Shown: positions 30,394-39,963, counted from the stretch's first letter. The stretch is 64,000 nucleotides of DNA from Kaistia soli DSM 19436 (GCF_900129325.1 NZ_FQUP01000002.1:202668-266667); one strand, 5' to 3'. Program-made: numbers and translations. Notes: generated by a model not told the origin, from the sequence alone.

Positions 30394-32252
30394 TCGGCAG
30401 CTCCCTGCAGGGCGTCCTCGACCGGAGGAAGCTGGAGGTCGTGCAGCGCACGGTAACGCCCGTCGGCAGCGAGAAGTTCGGCATGCGTCCCGCGCTCGAC
30501 GATGCGCCCATCCTCGATGAACAGAATTTCGTCGGCATGCATCAGCGAGGAAAGCCGGTGCGAGATGATGAGGGTGGCACGCTCGGCGGCATGCGCGCGG
30601 ATCGCGGCGCGGATGCGCTGCTCCGTGCCCGCGTCGACGGCCGCGGTCGAATCATCGAACACCAGGATCGCATGGCGGAGGATCAGGCTGCGCGCAATGG
30701 TGAGGCGCTGGCGCTGGCCACCCGAAAGCGACGCGCCACGTTCGCCGACGATCGTGCCGTAGCCGGTCGGCAGGCCGACGATATAGTCGTGCAGCTGCGC
30801 CGATTCCGCGGCGCGCGCGATCCGCTGCTCTTCAGCCCAGGGATCGCCATAGGCGACATTATTCTCGATCGAGGTCGTGAAGAGAAATGCATCCTGCTGC
30901 ACGACGCCGACAGCCCGCCGCAGCGATTGCAGCGTTACGTCGCGGATATCCTGTCCGTCGATCGTGATCCGCCCGGCAGAAACGTCATAAAAGCGCGGAA
31001 TGAGATGGGCGATGGTCGACTTGCCGCTGCCCGGCGGGCCGACAATGCCGATTGTCTGGCCCGGGCGCGCGGTGAAGTCGATGCCGACCAGCGCGGGCTT
31101 CTCGGCGCCGGGATAGGTGAAGCCGACACCTTCGAATGCGAGTACGCCATCGCGAAGTTCCAGCGGCTTGGCGCCGGGCTTGTCGGCGATCGTGATCTCC
31201 TGGTCGAGCAGCTCGAACAACCGGCGGCCGCAGGTCGAGGCGCGGGCGAAGGAATTCACCATGAGCCCGAGCTGTCGCACCGGCATCTGCAGGATCGTCA
31301 TGAATGTGAGGAACGAGGCGAGCGTGCCGACCGTCATCGTCCCCGCGGCAACGCGCCCGCCGCCGACCCAGAGCACGAGCCCCATGGCCGCGAAGAAGGA
31401 GAAATTCATCGCGCTGGTATTGCGGACGCGGATCAACACGCGCTCATGCGCGAGATTCAGCGCCCCCTCCGAGATGCGATCGAACTTCGAGAGCTCGAAG
31501 GCCTGCGCCGCGAAGGCGCGCACGACGCGGATGCCGCCGAGATTCTCGTCCATCACGCGGGTCAGCACCGCCAGCCGCTCCTGCAGCTCCAGCCAGGTGG
31601 AGCGCAGCAGCAGCTGCGTCACCGAGGAGCGCCAGGCAACGAAAGGCACGAAGGAGAGGCTGAGCAGGCCGAGCAGCGGATCGGTCGAGATCAGCAGGAT
31701 CGCGCCGAAGCCGATCAGGACCGTGAGCAGCACCATGCGCACAAGGCCGGTATTGAAGAACATCCGGACACCCTCGATGTCGAGGATGCCGAGGGTGATC
31801 AGGTCGCCGGTATGGACCTTGTCATGAAAGCTGAACGAGAGGCGCTGCAACTTCTCATAGGTGGCAAGCCGCAGCTCATAGCCAAGGTGATGCCCCACCG
31901 AGTCGCCATAGTAGTTCTGCGCCATGGTGAAGAGACCGCGCAGGACGCTGACGGCGAGCAAGGTCGCCGCGGTGATGAGAAGCGCATGCTGCGCGGCGAC
32001 GGCGCTGTCGGCGTTGGCGCTGAGAATGCCCTGCGCTTCGTCCACCGCCCGGCCGAGCAGTCGGGGGATCACCAGTTGAAGCGTTGCCGCCACCAGCGTC
32101 GCCAAAACGGCGGCGCTCGCCTGCCAAGGATGGCGCAGCGTCAGCCGCGTGATTCGGGCGAGGGTCCCGAGGCCTTTCCCCCATCCCGCCGCCTTCACAT
32201 GGGCAAGCGATGTCTCGCGCTGTTCCGCGCGCGTTGCAGCAGTAAGTGTCAC
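30390..32252 (-). CDS. ABC exporter half-transporter, ATP-binding/permease (partner B)
   Basis: 620 residues with the same architecture as partner A. The Walker A is GPPGSGKST and the signature is a canonical LSGGQRQR. The Walker B is ILVFDDST, with Asp replacing the catalytic Glu. Together with the degenerate signature of partner A, this places both weak elements in the same composite ATP site, as in heterodimers such as TM287/288. The start is GTG at 32252. The first gene of the operon, with a palindrome-rich upstream region. Confidence 0.93.
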   Translation of the reverse strand: MTLTAATRAEQRETSLAHVKAAGWGKGLGTLARITRLTLRHPWQASAAVLATLVAATLQLVIPRLLGRAVDEAQGILSANADSAVAAQHALLITAATLLAVSVLRGLFTMAQNYYGDSVGHHLGYELRLATYEKLQRLSFSFHDKVHTGDLITLGILDIEGVRMFFNTGLVRMVLLTVLIGFGAILLISTDPLLGLLSLSFVPFVAWRSSVTQLLLRSTWLELQERLAVLTRVMDENLGGIRVVRAFAAQAFELSKFDRISEGALNLAHERVLIRVRNTSAMNFSFFAAMGLVLWVGGGRVAAGTMTVGTLASFLTFMTILQMPVRQLGLMVNSFARASTCGRRLFELLDQEITIADKPGAKPLELRDGVLAFEGVGFTYPGAEKPALVGIDFTARPGQTIGIVGPPGSGKSTIAHLIPRFYDVSAGRITIDGQDIRDVTLQSLRRAVGVVQQDAFLFTTSIENNVAYGDPWAEEQRIARAAESAQLHDYIVGLPTGYGTIVGERGASLSGGQRQRLTIARSLILRHAILVFDDSTAAVDAGTEQRIRAAIRAHAAERATLIISHRLSSLMHADEILFIEDGRIVERGTHAELLAADGRYRALHDLQLPPVEDALQGAAE

Positions 32253-32485
32253 CGGATCTGTCCAGACTAACCGTTCGGAGGGTCCCCACGGGATATGCGG
32301 AGAACGAAGGCGTCGGCTTCGGGGCCGTTGGCGCGCCCCGGGGTCGGCGGTCGTGATCGTGCGCCTTTATCCCGTTCAATCAAGATCGGTAAGGCTTACC
32401 AATGAATTTTGGTATCGATTCGTGTCAGCTTCAGGGCAGACGTGGCATCGATGACACAGAGAAATTTGCCGAGAGACTGCCGGCA
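32253..32485. other. intergenic region between ABC operon and small-protein terminator
   Basis: No convincing open frame or RNA gene is visible. It contains the overlapping palindromes at 32388-32413 and presumably the exporter promoter. The gap from 32253 to 32565 as a whole is closed by the hairpin terminator at 32486-32518. Confidence 0.5.
32388..32413. promoter_or_regulatory. palindromes upstream of the ABC exporter operon
   Basis: GGTAAGGCTTACC (32388-32400) is a perfect palindrome around one central base. It overlaps ACCAA-N6-TTGGT (32398-32413). They lie about 135-160 bases before the GTG start of partner B, in an A+T-richer stretch. They look like a repressor operator, but no regulator gene is adjacent and no family can be assigned. 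Confidence 0.35.
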
Positions 32486-32518
32486 TAAAAAAGCCGGCCA
32501 CCCTGCAGGCGGCCGGCT
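32486..32518 (-). terminator. intrinsic terminator downstream of the 65-residue gene
   Basis: AGCCGGCC (32492-32499) pairs with GGCCGGCT (32511-32518), an 8-bp G+C stem. On the minus strand it is followed by a run of six T (the A run at 32486-32492 on the plus strand). It lies 47 bases past the stop of the small gene. Confidence 0.8.
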
Positions 32519-32565
32519 CTCGATCCTCAGCGCGGCACATGGAAGCGCCGAGCATCATGGTTGCT

Positions 32566-32763
32566 TCAAGGCTTCGTCTTGCCCGCCGGCGCTTGCTCGG
32601 AAAGGCCCGCAATATCAGGTGGCGGGAGATCGCCTTCCGCAATGGCGTCGTCGCGCTTCTTGCGGAGTTCCCGGGCGCGCTCGCTGTCCGGTTGCGGTTG
32701 ATTGACCTCGGCTGCTTCGTCGAGATCGACGAGCGGAACGACGGGCATCACGGGTGTCGACAT
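32566..32763 (-). CDS. small hypothetical protein, 65 residues
   Basis: Not recognised. The ATG at 32763 has an excellent ribosome site (CAGGAGGAG) eight bases away, and a strong intrinsic terminator follows the stop, so the gene looks real. The protein starts with a Pro/Val-rich segment (STPVMPVVPLVDLDEAAEV), continues with a charged helix rich in Arg, Glu and Lys, and ends in a Pro/Gly/Lys-rich tail. No signal peptide or membrane helix is present. Confidence 0.65.
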   Translation of the reverse strand: MSTPVMPVVPLVDLDEAAEVNQPQPDSERARELRKKRDDAIAEGDLPPPDIAGLSEQAPAGKTKP

Positions 32764-32932
32764 GATTTGCTCCTCCTGAGACGCCGGATCAGCCGGCCTA
32801 TGCAGAGGAAACGACCTGTCGCGGGTGCGGTTCCACATCCAGCGGCGGCTTAACCGGATGGAAACCAAACCCTGCCACTCTCACTTCGTGGACGCGTTCC
32901 GCGTGTTTTTCCGGTTGTCCATGCAGACAAGG

Positions 32933-32962
32933 CAGCCATCTCTGCGGCAGCAGGGATGGCTG
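32933..32962. terminator. hairpin downstream of PF03640-type gene
   Basis: CAGCCATC (32933-32940) pairs with GATGGCTG (32955-32962) around a 14-base loop. It lies 17 bases past the stop of the minus-strand gene at 32979. No clear T run follows, so efficiency is uncertain. Confidence 0.35.
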
Positions 32963-32978
32963 TCCTCGTCTCAGGGGT

Positions 32979-33356
32979 CTATTTCGCGACGTGCCAGACG
33001 CCGCCTACGCCCTCGCCCGTGACATCGCCGGACTTCATGTCCTTGACGAACGTATAGAGCGGCATGCCCTCATAGGCCCACATCGCCGTACCGTCCTTGC
33101 GCTTGACGATCGTCCAGTCGCCTTCGGCCTTGTCGGCTGAGGTCGCCATCAGGGGCGGCCAGGCGGCGGCGCATTTGTCGTAGCAGTTCGAAACGCCCTT
33201 GGTGTCCTTGTCGAAGGTGTAGAGCGTCATGCCCTTGGCATCGACAAGCACCTCGCCGGCAGAGGTCTTCATCATCTTGGCGGGCGCAGCCGAAGCGGCG
33301 GCTGAAAAGGCGGTCAGGGCGACAAGGCTCGCCATGGCAACGAGAAGCGGCTTCAT
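32979..33356 (-). CDS. secreted-repeat (PF03640, lipoprotein-15 type) protein
   Basis: 125 residues with a signal peptide (KPLLVAMASLVALTAFSAAASA). Two copies of the secreted-repeat motif follow: one around GMTLYTFDKDTKGVSNCYDKCAAAWPP and one around GMPLYTFVKDMKSGDVTGEG. The two cysteines in the first repeat can form a disulfide or bind heme/metal. Such proteins are exported and of unknown function. The open frame upstream of ATG 33356 carries no homology. Confidence 0.85.
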   Translation of the reverse strand: MKPLLVAMASLVALTAFSAAASAAPAKMMKTSAGEVLVDAKGMTLYTFDKDTKGVSNCYDKCAAAWPPLMATSADKAEGDWTIVKRKDGTAMWAYEGMPLYTFVKDMKSGDVTGEGVGGVWHVAK

Positions 33357-33446
33357 TGGAACTCTCCCTCGATTGTGGTCCCGGCCCGGCCGGGTCGAAC
33401 GATGAACAGCCCGGCACAACTTCTATTCTCCGCTCACGAAAACGTG

Positions 33447-34085
33447 TCAGCGCAGATAGGTCTCGGGATAGGCCCGGCTGGCGCGACAACCAGTTGGGCG
33501 GCAGAGGAAGACCAGCGTCAGGTCCGGCCAGCAGGACCGCCGTTCTGCTCCCGCGGCGGCGACATACTGGATCAGCAGCTTGAATTCGATGAAGCGCGGC
33601 TCGCCACCTTCGCCGAGATCGGCATAGACGGCCAGGCCGTCATGGCCCGAGCGCTGGATCGCGCCGGCAAAGGTCGCGCCGGGGCTGATGGCGCCCTGCT
33701 TGAGGAATATACCAGCGCGGCAGGTCACGAAGCCGGGCGGCGCCATGAACTTGGCATAGGTGCGATCGCCCCGCACATGCGTGAGCGTGGCCGTGCCGCG
33801 ATAGCCCGCGGCGACGGCTTCTGGACGGACGTAGCGAACGATATCGGAGGCATCCCCCGCCTCGCCGGCACAAGAAAATCCGAGCGTTTCGCAACCCGCT
33901 GCCGCGAGCATCGCCGCGGCATCCGGATCCTCTTGCATCCAGCCTTTGATCGCGGGTGGACCGGAGCTGCGGAGGTGAAACTCCTCCTGATAGACGCGCG
34001 GCAGAATTCTCAGGCCGGCAGGCATCTCCGCCCGCGCCGGGACAACGAGAAGAACGACAATCGAGAGCCACAAGCCGAAGCGCAT
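33447..34085 (-). CDS. secreted hypothetical protein, 212 residues
   Basis: Not recognised. It has a clear signal peptide (LWLSIVVLLVVPARA, cleavage near residue 19). The mature region holds six cysteines at scattered positions, several of which probably pair in the periplasm. No enzymatic motif is visible. It lies between xthA and the PF03640-type gene on the same strand, but each could have its own promoter. Confidence 0.7.
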   Translation of the reverse strand: MRFGLWLSIVVLLVVPARAEMPAGLRILPRVYQEEFHLRSSGPPAIKGWMQEDPDAAAMLAAAGCETLGFSCAGEAGDASDIVRYVRPEAVAAGYRGTATLTHVRGDRTYAKFMAPPGFVTCRAGIFLKQGAISPGATFAGAIQRSGHDGLAVYADLGEGGEPRFIEFKLLIQYVAAAGAERRSCWPDLTLVFLCRPTGCRASRAYPETYLR

Positions 34086-34152
34086 GGCAGCCTCCGCCGC
34101 GCCGGCTCATTCTATCACGCCGGAACCCGGACGGGCAGAGGCGCGCATCGGC

Positions 34153-34959
34153 TCAGGCAGCGAGGCGCAGGATCACCGGCACATGATCAGAAGGGCGATT
34201 CCAGCCACGCGCCTCGCGCTTGACCTCAAGGCCGAGCAGCCGCCCGCTCAGCGGCGGCGTTACCCATATGTGGTCGAGGCGGCGGCCGCGATTGGACGCC
34301 TGCCAGTCGGCGGCGCGATAGCTCCACCAGGTGTAGAGTTTCTCTTCCGGCGGCACGAAATGGCGCATCGCGTCGATCCAGCCACCGGACTCCCGCACGG
34401 CCTCGAGCAGCGCCGTTTCGACGGGCGTGTGGCTGACGACGCCGAGCATCTGCTTGTGCGACCAGACATCCTGCTCCAGCGGCGCCACATTGAGATCGCC
34501 GACGAGGATGGTTGGCCCCAGCGTTTCCGCGCCGCGCAGCCAGCCCTTCATCTCCTCCAGAAAGGCGAGCTTGTGGGCGAATTTCTCATTCACGGCCGGA
34601 TCGGGCTCGTCGCCGCCGGCGGGGACGTAGAAATTGTGCAGCGTGATCGGGAGCGCGCCCGGGCCAGCGATGTTCACCGCGACGTGGCGCGCATCGTCCT
34701 TGCCACAAAAGCCACGCCGAATGTGTTCGGTGATCGGTACCTTCGCGACCACGGCGACGCCGTGATAGCCCTTCTGCCCATGCACGACCTGATGCTCGTA
34801 GCCGAGCTTTCGGAAAGCGCCCGCGGGAAAGTTCCCCTCGATGCACTTGATCTCCTGCAGGCAGAGCACGTCCGGGCGTTCGGCTTCCAGGAAAGCGCTG
34901 ACGAGGTCGATGCGAAGGCGCACCGAGTTGATATTCCAGGTGGCGATGCTGAGGGGCAT
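34153..34959 (-). CDS. xthA: exodeoxyribonuclease III (AP endonuclease)
   Basis: A 268-residue Mg-dependent endonuclease/exonuclease/phosphatase-fold enzyme of base excision repair. Visible motifs are ATWNINSVR at the N-terminus, CLQEIKC with the metal-binding Glu, GDLNVAP, and SDHVPV near the C-terminus with the catalytic His. The length is typical. The gene is preceded on the minus strand by a structured RNA candidate and lolA. Confidence 0.95.
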   Translation of the reverse strand: MPLSIATWNINSVRLRIDLVSAFLEAERPDVLCLQEIKCIEGNFPAGAFRKLGYEHQVVHGQKGYHGVAVVAKVPITEHIRRGFCGKDDARHVAVNIAGPGALPITLHNFYVPAGGDEPDPAVNEKFAHKLAFLEEMKGWLRGAETLGPTILVGDLNVAPLEQDVWSHKQMLGVVSHTPVETALLEAVRESGGWIDAMRHFVPPEEKLYTWWSYRAADWQASNRGRRLDHIWVTPPLSGRLLGLEVKREARGWNRPSDHVPVILRLAA

Positions 34960-35040
34960 GGGCGATCCGATGGCGGGGCTGAGGAAGTCCTAGCCGCTTG
35001 GGCCGAACGCGCCAACTGCAGATCGAACCCGCACGACAAA

Positions 35041-35224
35041 AGAAAACGCCCAGCCCCGGGGGGGAGGCTGGGCGTTGCGCTTCCGAAGCGCCTGCGCCCG
35101 TCGCGAACCGGAGTTCAGCGGCAAGGCGCCTGGGGCGGGTACCATCTCGGCGAGACGGGGGGCACTGCCGGGGCGATGGTGGCCCGCTCTGCTCTAAGAT
35201 TTGGGAAAGCCGGTCCGGGATTCA
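35041..35224 (-). ncRNA. candidate structured RNA, 6S-like, between lolA and xthA
   Basis: This 334-base gap has no credible protein gene but folds well on the minus strand. A closing helix pairs 35210-35214 with 35107-35111 and 35216-35219 with 35097-35100. Next comes a nearly symmetric central bubble (35188-35209 against 35112-35134). A long apical rod follows (35183-35187/35135-35139, 35175-35180/35141-35146, 35167-35170/35148-35151). This closing stem, large central bubble and terminal arm is the 6S RNA layout. A strong intrinsic terminator follows at 35043-35076. The 6S identity is inferred from shape only, and both ends are uncertain. Confidence 0.45.
35043..35076 (-). terminator. intrinsic terminator of lolA / structured RNA
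   Basis: AACGCCCAGCC (35045-35055) and GGCTGGGCGTT (35066-35076) form an 11-bp perfect stem with a G-rich loop. On the minus strand it is followed by TTTTCTTTTG. This is a strong rho-independent terminator for minus-strand transcription. Confidence 0.88.
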
Positions 35225-35293
35225 AGTCTTTTGTCAGGGAGCCTTAACGTAAGCCGTTCACAAGAATGCGAGCGGGGGCTGCTCGGCGGCGGC

Positions 35294-35944
35294 TTACTTC
35301 GAATTCGGCAGGTAGTAGTCGATCTTGAAGTTCTTCGGATCGGCCGGCTTGCCGAGCTCGACGTCATAAATCGCGACGGACGTATCGAGACCCTGGGAAT
35401 CTGTCACGACCCACTGGCGCAGCGCCAGCGTCCGGCTGTCGAAGATGAGCTTCAAGCTGCCATCGCCGAGGCTGGAGCTCTGCGTCAGGACCAGCGCGAT
35501 CAGATCCTGCTCTTCGGTCATCTGCCGCACGATATTGGCCGATGTCAGATCGACGCGATCGGACAGCAGATAGCGCAGTGGCGTCTTTGACAGCGGATAG
35601 AGGTCCTGCGTCATCACCTTGGCGTCGAGCACCGACACTTGGTTGCCGTCGCAGATTACGTCCATCTTCACGGGCGGGCTGTAGTGGAAGCGCAGCTTGC
35701 CCGGGCGCGAGATGAAGAACACGCCCTCGGATTCCTCGCCATTCGGCCCATACTGGATGAAACGGCCCTGCATGGTGCGGATGGCGTTGAAGGAGTCGCT
35801 GATCTTCTTCAGCGTCGCCGCCTGCTGGGCAGTGAAGGCGGCGAAGGCCGGTCCTGCGAACATCCCGGACGCGGCAACGCCGGCCATGGTTGCGAGGAAG
35901 GTCCTGCGGGTCGGGCGGGCAGCCCCTGCGAGCGTCACGATCAT
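35294..35944 (-). CDS. lolA: outer-membrane lipoprotein carrier protein LolA
   Basis: 216 residues. The mature region from about 37 onward is a LolA-type open beta-barrel that shuttles lipoproteins across the periplasm. It shows the family stretches around QGRFIQYGPNG and GVFFISRPGKLRFHY. The N-terminus carries TRRTFLATMAG followed by a hydrophobic stretch and AFA, which looks like a twin-arginine signal rather than the usual Sec signal. The gene lies 86 bases from ftsK on the same strand, a neighbourhood common in alphaproteobacteria. Confidence 0.9.
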   Translation of the reverse strand: MIVTLAGAARPTRRTFLATMAGVAASGMFAGPAFAAFTAQQAATLKKISDSFNAIRTMQGRFIQYGPNGEESEGVFFISRPGKLRFHYSPPVKMDVICDGNQVSVLDAKVMTQDLYPLSKTPLRYLLSDRVDLTSANIVRQMTEEQDLIALVLTQSSSLGDGSLKLIFDSRTLALRQWVVTDSQGLDTSVAIYDVELGKPADPKNFKIDYYLPNSK

Positions 35945-36030
35945 CCTGTCCTTCGTGTCGTGGTCGCTTCTGCGACCGTCTTCCCCGTCACCCCGCCAGC
36001 TAGTGGTCCAGCATGGCGATTTCGCGGCGG

Positions 36031-38574
36031 TCAGAAGCGCTCCGCCTCGTTCTCGACCAGGATCTCGCGCTTGCCGGCATGGTTGGCCGGGCCCACAAGG
36101 CCTTCCTTTTCCATCCGCTCGATCAGCGAGGCGGCGCGGTTGTAGCCGATAGAAAGCCGCCGCTGGATATAGGAGGTCGAGGCCTTGCGGTCTCGAAGCA
36201 CCACGGCCACGGCCTTGTCGTAGAGATCGTTCGACTCCTCGCCGCCGACAAGGCCTGCCGCTGCATCGCCGCCGATTTCGCCCGTCTCGCCGTCATCCTC
36301 GGTGATCGATTCGAGATAGTCGGGATGGCCCTGCGTCTTCAGATGGCGGACGATCTTCTCGACATCCTCGTCGCTGACGAAAGGCCCATGCACGCGCTGG
36401 ATGCGCCCGCCGCCGGCCATGTAGAGCATGTCGCCCTGGCCGAGCAGCTGCTCGGCGCCCTGTTCGCCAAGAATGGTGCGGCTGTCGATTTTCGAGGTCA
36501 CCTGGAAGGAGATGCGCGTCGGGAAATTAGCCTTGATCGTGCCGGTGATGACGTCGACCGATGGGCGCTGCGTCGCCATGATCACATGGATGCCGGCGGC
36601 GCGGGCCATCTGCGCGAGCCGCTGCACCGCGCCCTCGATATCCTTGCCGGCGACCATCATCAGATCGGCCATCTCGTCGATGATGACGACGATATAGGGG
36701 ATCGGATCGAGCGGGAGTTCCTCCTGCTCGTAGATCGCCTCGCCCGTCTGCTTGTCGAAACCGGTCTGAATAGTGCGGTTCAGCACCTCGCCCTTGGCCT
36801 TGGCCTGGCCGACGCGCGCATTGTAGCCGTCGATATTGCGCACGCCGAGTTTCGACATCTTGCGATAGCGATCCTCCATCTCGCGCACGGTCCACTTAAG
36901 CGCGACGACGGCCTTCTTCGGATCGGTGACGACGGGTGTCAGCAGATGCGGAATGCCGTCATAGATCGAAAGCTCGAGCATCTTCGGGTCGATCATGATC
37001 AGCCGGCAATCCTGCGGCGTCAGCCGGTACAGCAGCGACAAGATCATGGTGTTGATCGCGACCGACTTGCCCGAGCCGGTGGTTCCGGCGACCAGGAGAT
37101 GCGGCATGCGGGCGAGATCGACGATGACGGGCTCGCCGCCGATCGTCTTGCCGAGGCTGATCGGCAGCCGCGCCTTCGAGGTCTCGAAATCGGCAGCGGC
37201 CAGCATCTCGCGCAGGAACACCATCTCGCGCCGCTGATTGGGCAGCTCGATGCCGATGGCATTCTTGCCGGGTATGACCGCGACACGCGCTGCCACCGCA
37301 CTCATGGATCGGGCGATGTCGTCGGCAAGCCCAATGACGCGCGAGGACTTGATACCCGGCGCCGGTTCGAGCTCATAGAGCGTCACGACCGGACCGGGCC
37401 GTACATTGATGATCTCGCCGCGGATGCCGAAATCGTCGAGCACGCCCTCGAGCACGCGCGCATTCTGCTCCAGCGCCTCGCTGTTGATGCGCGTGCGCGG
37501 ATCGGCCGCTTTCGGCTCGGTCAGCAAGGCAAGAGCTGGCAGTTCGAAGGTTTCGTCGCGCAGGAGCGAGGGCTGCGCCTCGGCGCTGACCCGCTTGCCC
37601 TGGCGTGGGCGGGGCGCAGGCGGCGTCACGCGGCCGGAGTTCACCGGCAGCGGCGGCAAGACATCCTCGTCGTCGAGATCGGAGTCGAAATCGCGAGCCA
37701 CTGCGGCGCCGGGCCGCTTGCCAGCGCCAGGTTCGAGACGCGGCTCGGTCCGCCGTCCCCGGCGCGGCATGGCATCCGGCTGGGCAGCCAGCAAACCATC
37801 TGTCTTCCGCCGCCCGAACATCCGCGCAAGGCCGGCCCGAGCCGAATAGCCGAAATGAGCGAGCGCCCCGAGCGGCACCGTAAAGAGGCCACCACTCTCG
37901 TCCTCTTCGCCGATGAATTCGTCCGGCTCCTTGAGCGCGGCACCGCGGCGCGCGACCGGCTTGACGACCGGGCTGGCCGCCGCATCGGCATTTCTCGCGC
38001 GACCGCCGATGAACCCAGCAGCATGCAGCATGAGCACCCCGGCCAGCAGCACATAGATTGTCTGCGCAATGGTCGCGGCCCGATCCTTCGGCGGCGCGCC
38101 GAGGATTTCGGCCGGGATGCGCGCGACGAGATCGCCGAACACGCCACCCATGCCGGACGGTAGCGGCCAATGCGCGGTCACCGGCAGGAAGGCCAGGGCG
38201 CCCGAGGTGGCAAGGGCCGCGAGCACCCAGCTTGCGAGCATCACCTTGCGAAAGGGACGGCCACCAAACAGGGCTCGCCAGCCCCAGAGCACGACAGGCA
38301 GCAGCAGCGCGATCGAACCGAGGCCGAGGAACTGCATCAGCAGATCAGAGGTCACGGCACCCGGAAAGCCAAGAATGTTCGAGACCGGCTTTGCCGCCGC
38401 ATAGGACAGCGAGGGGTCATCGACCGCCCATGTCGCAAGGCTCGCCGCCACCGCCGCGACGCCCGCGAGCATTGCGAGGCCTGCGGCGAGGCTGACATGG
38501 CGCCCGAAGAACCGGCGCAGGGCGTCACCTTCCTCTGAGGGCATCGGGAGCGAGACGGATCGAGTGGGGCGCAT
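36031..38574 (-). CDS. ftsK: DNA translocase FtsK
   Basis: 847 residues. About four N-terminal transmembrane helices (20-190) anchor it at the septum. A Pro/Arg-rich linker covers about 210-370. The RecA-like motor follows, with Walker [10 protein letters not shown] near residue 497 and Walker B LIMIDPK. The C-terminal winged-helix gamma domain ([14 protein letters not shown]) reads KOPS sequences. The ATG at 38574 was chosen because the frame upstream overlaps the aminotransferase gene and lacks homology. Confidence 0.96.
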   Translation of the reverse strand: MRPTRSVSLPMPSEEGDALRRFFGRHVSLAAGLAMLAGVAAVAASLATWAVDDPSLSYAAAKPVSNILGFPGAVTSDLLMQFLGLGSIALLLPVVLWGWRALFGGRPFRKVMLASWVLAALATSGALAFLPVTAHWPLPSGMGGVFGDLVARIPAEILGAPPKDRAATIAQTIYVLLAGVLMLHAAGFIGGRARNADAAASPVVKPVARRGAALKEPDEFIGEEDESGGLFTVPLGALAHFGYSARAGLARMFGRRKTDGLLAAQPDAMPRRGRRTEPRLEPGAGKRPGAAVARDFDSDLDDEDVLPPLPVNSGRVTPPAPRPRQGKRVSAEAQPSLLRDETFELPALALLTEPKAADPRTRINSEALEQNARVLEGVLDDFGIRGEIINVRPGPVVTLYELEPAPGIKSSRVIGLADDIARSMSAVAARVAVIPGKNAIGIELPNQRREMVFLREMLAAADFETSKARLPISLGKTIGGEPVIVDLARMPHLLVAGTTGSGKSVAINTMILSLLYRLTPQDCRLIMIDPKMLELSIYDGIPHLLTPVVTDPKKAVVALKWTVREMEDRYRKMSKLGVRNIDGYNARVGQAKAKGEVLNRTIQTGFDKQTGEAIYEQEELPLDPIPYIVVIIDEMADLMMVAGKDIEGAVQRLAQMARAAGIHVIMATQRPSVDVITGTIKANFPTRISFQVTSKIDSRTILGEQGAEQLLGQGDMLYMAGGGRIQRVHGPFVSDEDVEKIVRHLKTQGHPDYLESITEDDGETGEIGGDAAAGLVGGEESNDLYDKAVAVVLRDRKASTSYIQRRLSIGYNRAASLIERMEKEGLVGPANHAGKREILVENEAERF

Positions 38575-38596
38575 GCTGGTCTTGGTCCCTCGAGGA

Positions 38597-39772
38597 TCAG
38601 CCGAGCACCTGCGCCATGCGGCGCAGCGCTTCGGTCGTCGTCGCGATGTCCTGGACCATCGCGACGCGGAGGAAGGAACGGCCGGGATTGTCTCCGGCAG
38701 CTGTGGGCAGGCAGAGATAGGCGCCGGGAATCGTCCGCACGCCGGCCTCAGACCAGAGGCGGACCGCCGCCTCCTCGCCGTCGCCGACATCGAGCCACAG
38801 GAAGAAGCCGCCTTCAGGCACGGCAACGCCGAGGATTTCCTGGGCGAGCTCGAATTTCGCGTTGTATAGGGCGCGGTTCTCCGCGACATGCGTTTCGTCG
38901 CCATAGGCCGCGATGGCGACGGCCTGAATTGGCGTTGGAACCTGCGGCGCCGCCATATTGCGCAGCCGCGTCCAGTCGCTCAGGAAGACCGGATCACCCG
39001 CGGCAAAGCCGGCCCGGAGCCCCGGCAGGTTCGAGCGCTTCGAGAGCGAATGAAACGTGACGATATTGGCAAAGCCGTCGCCAAGCGCAGCCGCCGCTTC
39101 CAGGACGCCCGGCGGCGGAACGTTGCGATAGATCTCGGAATAGCATTCGTCGGCGAAGATCATGAAATCATGCTGCCGCGCCGCCACGATCAGACTGCGC
39201 CAGTCCTCGAGCGTCGCGACGCTGCCCTGCGGGTTGGTCGGCGAGGCGACATAGAGCGCAATGGTTCTGGCAAGCACGTCGGGCGCGACGCGCGAAAGAT
39301 CGGGCAGATGCCGCTGCTCCAGCCCGGCTTCGATCAGGACGATCTCGAGACCCGCGGCTTCCGCCCCGGCCGCATAGGCCTGGTAGAATGGGTTCGGCAA
39401 CAGGACGGCCGGCCGCGCAATGCCGGCGGCGCGCTCCCGCGCACCAAGAGCGGCGAAGAACAGGCCCTCGCGCGAGCCATTGAGTGGCAACACCATGGTT
39501 TCGGCGTCGATCGGACTTGCGGCGAGGCCATAGCGGCGGTTCAGCCACGCGGCAATGGTGCTCCGAAACGCATCCGTGCCGCGAATCGCCGGATAGCGCC
39601 CGAAGAGATCGAGATTGGCGGCGATGATTGGTCCGACAAAGGACGGGATCGGATGCTGCGGCTCGCCGAGGCCGAGATTGATCGGCGTCAGACCCGGCGC
39701 GATCCCGGCCAGCCTGTCGTTCAGTTTCTGAAACGGCGAGATCGCCCTGCCGGCGCTCGTCGGGCCGCCCAT
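38597..39772 (-). CDS. class I/II PLP-dependent aminotransferase
   Basis: A 391-residue fold type I aminotransferase. The PLP-lysine is expected in the [15 protein letters not shown] segment; the cofactor-phosphate and aspartate motifs are seen in [12 protein letters not shown] conserved Arg region follows near the C-terminus. In Hyphomicrobiales this gene sits next to ftsK and is often annotated as a succinyldiaminopimelate transaminase-like or aspartate aminotransferase-like enzyme. The specific amino donor is not determinable here. Confidence 0.85.
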   Translation of the reverse strand: MGGPTSAGRAISPFQKLNDRLAGIAPGLTPINLGLGEPQHPIPSFVGPIIAANLDLFGRYPAIRGTDAFRSTIAAWLNRRYGLAASPIDAETMVLPLNGSREGLFFAALGARERAAGIARPAVLLPNPFYQAYAAGAEAAGLEIVLIEAGLEQRHLPDLSRVAPDVLARTIALYVASPTNPQGSVATLEDWRSLIVAARQHDFMIFADECYSEIYRNVPPPGVLEAAAALGDGFANIVTFHSLSKRSNLPGLRAGFAAGDPVFLSDWTRLRNMAAPQVPTPIQAVAIAAYGDETHVAENRALYNAKFELAQEILGVAVPEGGFFLWLDVGDGEEAAVRLWSEAGVRTIPGAYLCLPTAAGDNPGRSFLRVAMVQDIATTTEALRRMAQVLG

Positions 39773-39888
39773 ATTGCCGATTCCTCGTAATGTTCCGTTC
39801 GCGACAAACCTAGGGCCACGGTGGTTAAGGCCGCTTTAACCATCGGCCTGCCGCGGGCGACAGATGGTCTCGATCAGCCTTCGCGCAC

Positions 39889-39921
39889 AAAAAAGAGGGG
39901 CCCCGGCGAAACCGGGGCCCC
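39889..39921 (-). terminator. intrinsic terminator of glnK-amtB
   Basis: GGGGCCCCGG (39897-39906) pairs perfectly with CCGGGGCCCC (39912-39921) around a 5-base loop. On the minus strand it is followed by CTC and a run of six T. It is the second of two tandem hairpins after amtB. Confidence 0.9.
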
Positions 39922-39963
39922 CTAGTCTTGGGAGGAACGTCATCCTGCGGAGGCAGGCCGAAA

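Noticed and set aside
38575-38904. N-terminal extension of ftsK to the first ATG in frame
   Set aside because: Overlaps the aminotransferase gene, lacks family similarity and is Arg/Ser-rich.
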